From a candidate division LCP-89 bacterium B3_LCP (GTDB lineage Bacteria > Electryoneota > B3-LCP): a stretch of 64,000 nucleotides of DNA. Where the stretch lies: assembly GCA_005223185.1 (NCBI GenBank), contig NJBN01000004.1:124001-188000 (forward strand), given 5' to 3'. Of this stretch, positions 59,579 through 64,000 are shown piece after piece. Under the pieces are notes generated by a model. The model was not told the origin of the DNA. It made no database searches and saw only the letters and a program-made list of their open reading frames with translations. A program made the position numbers and the translations under genes. Numbering within the stretch: the first letter of the stretch is position 1; each line of letters opens with the position of its first letter.

Positions 59579-61487
59579 AAACTTTAGTCAATTCAGCTTC
59601 TATGTTATCATTTCCATCGTCATTCTGTTTGCCGGGATCTACCAGGGATCTCGACAGAGTGAAATAGAACGTGCTTCCTTCGCCAGGTTTAGATTCAACC
59701 CAGACGTCTCCTCCGTGCATCTCAACAATGGTTTTTACAGAAGCGAGCCCTATACCTTTACCGCTAATACCGCTGACCTCCTTATTCTTTATCCGCTGAA
59801 AGATACCGAAGACCTGATCCTGCTGATCTTCGGGGATTCCCATACCATTATCCTGAACCCAAAACATATAGGTAGATGGTGTTTCTGAGTACCCGATTTT
59901 TATCTCAGGTTCTGCAGGGTTTCCTATGAATTTAATGGCGTTCTCAATGAGATTCTGGAATAGCTGCTGAATTCTCTCCTTTTCGGCTGTAAGGTTAGGA
60001 AATATATCCAGCACTACAAGTCTAATATCCTTCTCTTCCAGCAAATATGAGAAAGATTCTCGGATATTTCCTAACAGCTCCATTAGATCAATTAGCACTT
60101 TGGGACGGTGCCTCGTTTTTATTCGGGATAATTCCAGTAGTTGTTCGATCATTTCCAATTCGTTAGAAACGTTCTTACGAATTCTATCAAGTCGATCGAT
60201 ACCTTCATCACCAAGATTGTGCGAATACTTTCTCTGTATCATGTGCGCCAGTCCACCGATATTCCTTAAGGGAGCTCCGAGGTCATGTGAGACAGTGCGT
60301 AGAAAATCATCTTTTTCTTTTACCTCGCGTTTCAAGCGAAGATTACTGTGTTGCAGTTCTTCGGTGCGGGCGGCAACCTGCGCCTCCAACTTCTCGTTCA
60401 AGTCAGATAATTCTGCGGCATATTTATCTTTCTGGATTATACTTGACTTAAGTTTACTGGTGAGTTCATTAAAAGCCACAGCCAGTTTACTGATTTCGTC
60501 CCCACCCCTGATGGGGATTTGTTCACTGAAATCCATTTTAGTTAATTTGCGGGAGAACTCCTCCAGTTCCTGCAGCGGTTCCGTCACACGCCTGGAGATC
60601 CACCAGAGGTGATTTACCACTAATATTAAAACCAATAAAAACAGCGTAACTAGATGAACTAAAGTTAACATGCCAGCTTCTTTAAGAAAATTCATAGATC
60701 GGTAATTGGCAAGATAGAACCTTTTTTGCACTCCCATAGCCATTACTGTAAAGAAGGCGGATTGCACAGGATTTCCATTGAATGTCAAGTTGCGGATGAT
60801 CGTCTCTCCGGCTGCGATTCTATCGATTTCTTCCGCTGATAACAGTTCAGAAAGAGGTGGCACCAAGTCCTTACCAGGTGATACAAGAGCATTTCTTTCA
60901 AAATCCTTCCAGATTGCCAGATCAACACCAGGGAATTTACCAAGTTGATGGATAATATCGCTATTGAAAGAGTTTCCTATTGTCAGGGTACCGAGACAGA
61001 TTCCCTGATGAAGGATCGGTGCGGTAGCAACAACATAGAGGCGTTCATTCTCAACAAAAATACCATGGCCATAAGTGCTGCCACTCAATGCAATTTGCAC
61101 TAAAGGATTTCTGCTGCTTTTTCCCGCCATAAGTGAATCTGTCAGATTAAGTACCACGGTGCCTGCAGAATCGGTAAATTCTGCATATTCCATATGGTTA
61201 ACTGATAGAAAATTAACCAGGAAACAATTGAGAGATTGATAGTCATCTTGAACGATCGGTTCGTACACATCTTTTGTTATGGAAATTGTCCTGGTAAGCG
61301 ACGCAAGTCCGCTGCCGACAGTTTCGATGGCATTCGGAGTAAGTCTGGAAATACCAGCGAGTTCAGTTGAGCTCTGCTGGCGAACCTTACTTTCATAATG
61401 GATGATGGTCAGCGACACACCCAACATGAGGGCTAACAGGCTGGATACACCCATGAAGACCGCTATTTTTTGCCTGAGTGAACGCAT
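59556..61487 (-). CDS. Membrane sensor histidine kinase with Cache-like sensor and HAMP
   Basis: A 643-residue kinase. Transmembrane helices at about 9-30 and 273-297 bracket a periplasmic domain of double-Cache type (blocks FVENERLYVVATAPILHQG and LGTLTIGNS). HAMP follows (298-350, RRVTEPLQELEEFSRKL), then a coiled linker, HisKA with His401 in RTVSHDLGAPLRN, and the ATPase domain with N box QNLIENAIKF, G1 VQDNGMGIP and G2 GKGIGLASV. All catalytic boxes are intact. The signal is unknown. CGAGGCG lies upstream of the ATG. It heads a three-gene signalling cluster. Confidence 0.93.
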   Translation of the reverse strand: MRSLRQKIAVFMGVSSLLALMLGVSLTIIHYESKVRQQSSTELAGISRLTPNAIETVGSGLASLTRTISITKDVYEPIVQDDYQSLNCFLVNFLSVNHMEYAEFTDSAGTVVLNLTDSLMAGKSSRNPLVQIALSGSTYGHGIFVENERLYVVATAPILHQGICLGTLTIGNSFNSDIIHQLGKFPGVDLAIWKDFERNALVSPGKDLVPPLSELLSAEEIDRIAAGETIIRNLTFNGNPVQSAFFTVMAMGVQKRFYLANYRSMNFLKEAGMLTLVHLVTLFLLVLILVVNHLWWISRRVTEPLQELEEFSRKLTKMDFSEQIPIRGGDEISKLAVAFNELTSKLKSSIIQKDKYAAELSDLNEKLEAQVAARTEELQHSNLRLKREVKEKDDFLRTVSHDLGAPLRNIGGLAHMIQRKYSHNLGDEGIDRLDRIRKNVSNELEMIEQLLELSRIKTRHRPKVLIDLMELLGNIRESFSYLLEEKDIRLVVLDIFPNLTAEKERIQQLFQNLIENAIKFIGNPAEPEIKIGYSETPSTYMFWVQDNGMGIPEDQQDQVFGIFQRIKNKEVSGISGKGIGLASVKTIVEMHGGDVWVESKPGEGSTFYFTLSRSLVDPGKQNDDGNDNIEAELTKVYEADTNY

Positions 61488-61727
61488 AACGCCTCGGATT
61501 TTAATGCAGGGTTTGGGTTAAGATATCTACAATCAGAATTAAGGCTGTCTGCTGAATTTATGGTGTCATCAAGAAGAGAACAAGCCAAAAGCATGTTTGT
61601 TTAAGGGGAATGGATGAGAATTGACAAAAGTAGGAACAATTATGTCAATATGTGGGGAAGAATTGATTTGTTGAATTAGGGAAGTATAACTGTTGTGAAA
61701 GGATCTGAACGATTATTGCAAGATTTG

Positions 61728-63572
61728 CTATTCAGGTTTTTTTTGCAGATGGTTATGGATTGATTGGGCTAACTTGGGGTTGATTCCGGACACTTCGGTG
61801 ATTGCCTGTGTGTCCGCACTCTTCAATTTCTTCAACGAACCGAAATGACGAAGCAAGGCTTTCTTGCGCTTTTCACCCACGCCGGGGATTGCGTCCAATT
61901 CGCCTGTCAAGGTGCGTTTATTGCGAAGTGTGCGATGATAATCTACTGCGAAGCGGTGGGCTTCATCGCGGATTTGGCAGATGAGCTTCAGCCCTGAAGA
62001 ATTCTTGGGGATATTCTGGGGATCAGAGTAACCGTGGAGGAAGACCTCTTCTAACTTTTTAGCCAAACCGATGACGGGAATATTAGAAACGCCAAGATCA
62101 CACAAGACCTGCACCGCCCGGTTCAGTTGACCTTTGCCGCCATCAATCAACACCAGATCAGGAAGCGGGAGATCTTCGTTCTTCAGCCGCCGGTAACGTC
62201 TCCGGACTACTTCACCCATCATAGCAAAATCGTCGGCACCTTTTACGGTACGGATTTTAAAGCGACGATATTCTTTCTTGTACGGTTTGGCATCCTTGAA
62301 ACAGACCATCGAACCCACAGCATCACGCCCCTGTATATTGGAGATGTCGAAAGCTTCTATCAGGCGCGGTGGTTTATTCAGGTGCAGATCCCTCTGCAGA
62401 GCTTTCAGGGCATGGTGTATGAAATCCTTCTTGCTTTTCTGAATTTTGAGTTCCCCTAAAAGCAACTGTGCATTCTGTGAAACCAATCTCACGAGCCTGG
62501 CTTTTTCACCAACTTTGGGCACTTCCAGATGCACCTTCCTGCCCTTTCTTTCAGATAGCCATTGGGAGATCAAATTCCTATCCACTATTTCAAATGGCAG
62601 AAAGGCGGCGTCAGGGAGGGATTCTGTGCGGTTATAGTATTCTCGCAGAAAAGCCTGAAGAACGTCTGAAGGAGTTTTTTCAAATACTGAAGTAAGGTAG
62701 AAATGGGACCTGCCCACGATTCGCCCGGATCTGATCTGAAACAAGGCTGCGCAGCCGTCCTCGTCTTCCAGAGCGAGAGCTATGACGTCTTTATCCCGAA
62801 GGTCAGCGGCAATTATTCCACCCATTGTGGTCAGGCGACCGAAGTTTTCCACTTGCAATATTCGATCCCGAATTTGAGCTGCTTCTTCGTAGTGTTTCCC
62901 TTCGGCGGCTTCTGCCATCTGCGCTTTCAGCTCGCGAATCAGATCCTTATCGCGCCCATATATCAGGTTTACCAGATGTTGTACATTCAATTGATATTTA
63001 TCAGAAGCTATTCCATCGGAGCAGGCGCTCGCACAGCGGTTGATATGGAAATTCAGGCAGGGTTGGTATTTCTGCGAAGCGATCAATTCCGGAGTGATTT
63101 TCCTGTTGCAGTTCCTTATCTTCAGAACTCCCTTGAAAGTTCTTAAGAATTGGCGTAGCGCTTTGACGTCGGTATAGGGACCATAATATTTCGAGCCATC
63201 TCGTGGGGTTTTGCGGGTCAAGAAAACTCTGGGGAAAAGTTCATCAGTTACTTTCAAATAAGGGTAGCTCTTATCATCACGAAGTTGGACGTTGTAGCGC
63301 GGAATATTCTTTTTTATCAGGTTGGCTTCTAAAATGAGCGCTTCGATCTCAGTATCTGTGACGATTACTTCGAGATCAGCGATGGCTTTGACCAGGCGGT
63401 TATACTGGTAACGACCGTCATCTCCCTTGTTGAAATAGGAGCGGACGCGATTGCGCAGCACCTTCGCCTTACCGACGTAGATTACCTTGCCACTGCGATC
63501 TCTGAATAGGTAAACTCCCGGAAGCTTGGGGAGATTTTTCAGTTTAGTGGATATTTTTACTTTTGGAGACAC
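61728..63572 (-). CDS. uvrC: Excinuclease ABC subunit C
   Basis: A 614-residue nuclease of nucleotide-excision repair making both cuts around lesions marked by UvrAB. The GIY-YIG domain is at 17-95 (LPGVYLFRDRSGKVIYVGKA). The UVR motif for UvrB contact is near 205-240 (LKAQMAEAAEGKHYEEAAQI), the RNase H-like nuclease domain holds EAFDISNIQGRDAVGSMV and LVLIDGGKGQLN, and two helix-hairpin-helix motifs end the protein (IPGVGEKRKKALLRHFGS). A GTG start is used (63570-63572). It begins 11 bases after the preceding gene and may be co-transcribed with it. Confidence 0.96.
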   Translation of the reverse strand: MSPKVKISTKLKNLPKLPGVYLFRDRSGKVIYVGKAKVLRNRVRSYFNKGDDGRYQYNRLVKAIADLEVIVTDTEIEALILEANLIKKNIPRYNVQLRDDKSYPYLKVTDELFPRVFLTRKTPRDGSKYYGPYTDVKALRQFLRTFKGVLKIRNCNRKITPELIASQKYQPCLNFHINRCASACSDGIASDKYQLNVQHLVNLIYGRDKDLIRELKAQMAEAAEGKHYEEAAQIRDRILQVENFGRLTTMGGIIAADLRDKDVIALALEDEDGCAALFQIRSGRIVGRSHFYLTSVFEKTPSDVLQAFLREYYNRTESLPDAAFLPFEIVDRNLISQWLSERKGRKVHLEVPKVGEKARLVRLVSQNAQLLLGELKIQKSKKDFIHHALKALQRDLHLNKPPRLIEAFDISNIQGRDAVGSMVCFKDAKPYKKEYRRFKIRTVKGADDFAMMGEVVRRRYRRLKNEDLPLPDLVLIDGGKGQLNRAVQVLCDLGVSNIPVIGLAKKLEEVFLHGYSDPQNIPKNSSGLKLICQIRDEAHRFAVDYHRTLRNKRTLTGELDAIPGVGEKRKKALLRHFGSLKKLKSADTQAITEVSGINPKLAQSIHNHLQKKPE

Positions 63573-63583
63573 CGTGCAACTGA

Positions 63584-64000
63584 TCAGATCTTCTTTAAAG
63601 CCTGGGAAAGGTCATCGATGATATCTTCGATATCTTCAACACCGACCGATAAGCGTATCATGCCGGGAGAGATACCTGTAGCTTCAAGATCTTCAGGGGA
63701 ATAGGAACTGTGCGTGGTGGATGCAGGATGGACGATCAGCGTATCGCAATCACCCAGTGAAACTGCTAATGTGCAGAGCTCCACAGCATCCATCATCCTC
63801 TTTCCTTCCTCTAAACCACCTCTTATCTCAAAAGCAATCATTCCCCCAAAATTGTCCATCTGGGCTTTGGCTAAATCGTGCTGCGGATGAGTGCGAAGGC
63901 CGGGAAACCAGACGCGTTCGACCTTGGGGTGGAAAGCCAGGAATTGCGCCACCTTGGTGGCATTCTCGCAGTGCCTGTCCATGCGGACCGGCAGCGTCTT
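63584..64000 (-). CDS. Trans-sulfuration PLP enzyme (methionine gamma-lyase / cystathionine or O-acylhomoserine lyase family), partial
   Basis: The C-terminal 138 residues of a Cys/Met-metabolism PLP enzyme; the 5' part lies beyond the right edge of the window. The frame is open to the edge ([20 protein letters not shown] reads on). Signatures are [28 protein letters not shown] and the late [21 protein letters not shown]. The [10 protein letters not shown] stretch resembles methionine gamma-lyases and O-succinylhomoserine sulfhydrylases, but the active-site residues outside the window are needed to decide. The PLP lysine is not in this fragment. Confidence 0.9.
   Translation of the reverse strand, partial: KTLPVRMDRHCENATKVAQFLAFHPKVERVWFPGLRTHPQHDLAKAQMDNFGGMIAFEIRGGLEEGKRMMDAVELCTLAVSLGDCDTLIVHPASTTHSSYSPEDLEATGISPGMIRLSVGVEDIEDIIDDLSQALKKI

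Noticed and set aside
61631-61658. TTGACA...TGTCAA inverted repeat between uvrC and the sensor kinase
   Set aside because: It looks like two facing -35 boxes, but no TATNTT box lies 17 bases away on either strand, so I do not call a promoter or operator.

Overview
The window looks like a piece of chromosome from a Gram-negative bacterium of the Fibrobacterota-Chlorobiota-Bacteroidota (FCB) side of the tree, probably an uncultured candidate phylum. This rests on secreted proteins ending in the C-terminal sorting motif of type IX secretion (YPNPFN and relatives), a PorV/PorQ-like outer-membrane protein, an envelope assembly and lipoprotein set (BamD-like, Lnt, several lipoproteins), and housekeeping genes that do not point to a cultured genus. 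No rRNA, CRISPR array, transposase or phage gene was seen.

Layout. 1-6.7 kb: a secreted DUF302-like protein, a biotin-dependent acyl-CoA carboxyltransferase and an isolated STAND NTPase with TPRs, separated by repeat-filled gaps. 6.7-21 kb: fourteen collinear minus-strand genes (yicC-like, gmk, rpoZ, coaBC, uracil-DNA glycosylase, dnaB, rsh, ruvX, oxidoreductase, lnt, small membrane protein, bamD-like, nadD, resB), tightly spaced and possibly one transcription unit. 21-29 kb: a PorV-like gene diverging from a tandemly duplicated two-gene cassette (seven-repeat FG-GAP secreted protein plus a glycosidase-like exported protein, the first copy truncated). 29-37.5 kb: an NtrC-type regulator, SGNH hydrolase, XRE regulator with membrane protein, PaaG-like isomerase, dicarboxylate symporter and a nine-TPR protein. 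38-50 kb: leuS, a pentapeptide-repeat/channel fusion, MFS transporter, hflX, a ClpX-like ATPase, two tRNA-Ser genes, tadA, trxB and a lipoprotein. 50-56.5 kb: lipoprotein, sucC, and a secreted nuclease/phosphatase-fold protein with a large subtilase. 56.8-64 kb: motAB, a three-gene phosphorelay-like cluster, uvrC and the 3' part of a trans-sulfuration PLP enzyme.

Two genome-scale patterns stand out. First, many genes are preceded by a very regular promoter: TTGAC(A/T), exactly 17 bases, then TAT(A/C/G)TT. In one case the predicted transcript starts on the ATG, so the mRNA would be leaderless. Second, the longer intergenic gaps are built from a few families of short palindromic repeats, and a related palindrome sits in frame inside the subtilase gene.

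All calls are from reading sequence alone. Functional names come from recognisable motifs. Structure of repeats and promoters was read by eye, and coordinates of short sites may be off by a base or two.
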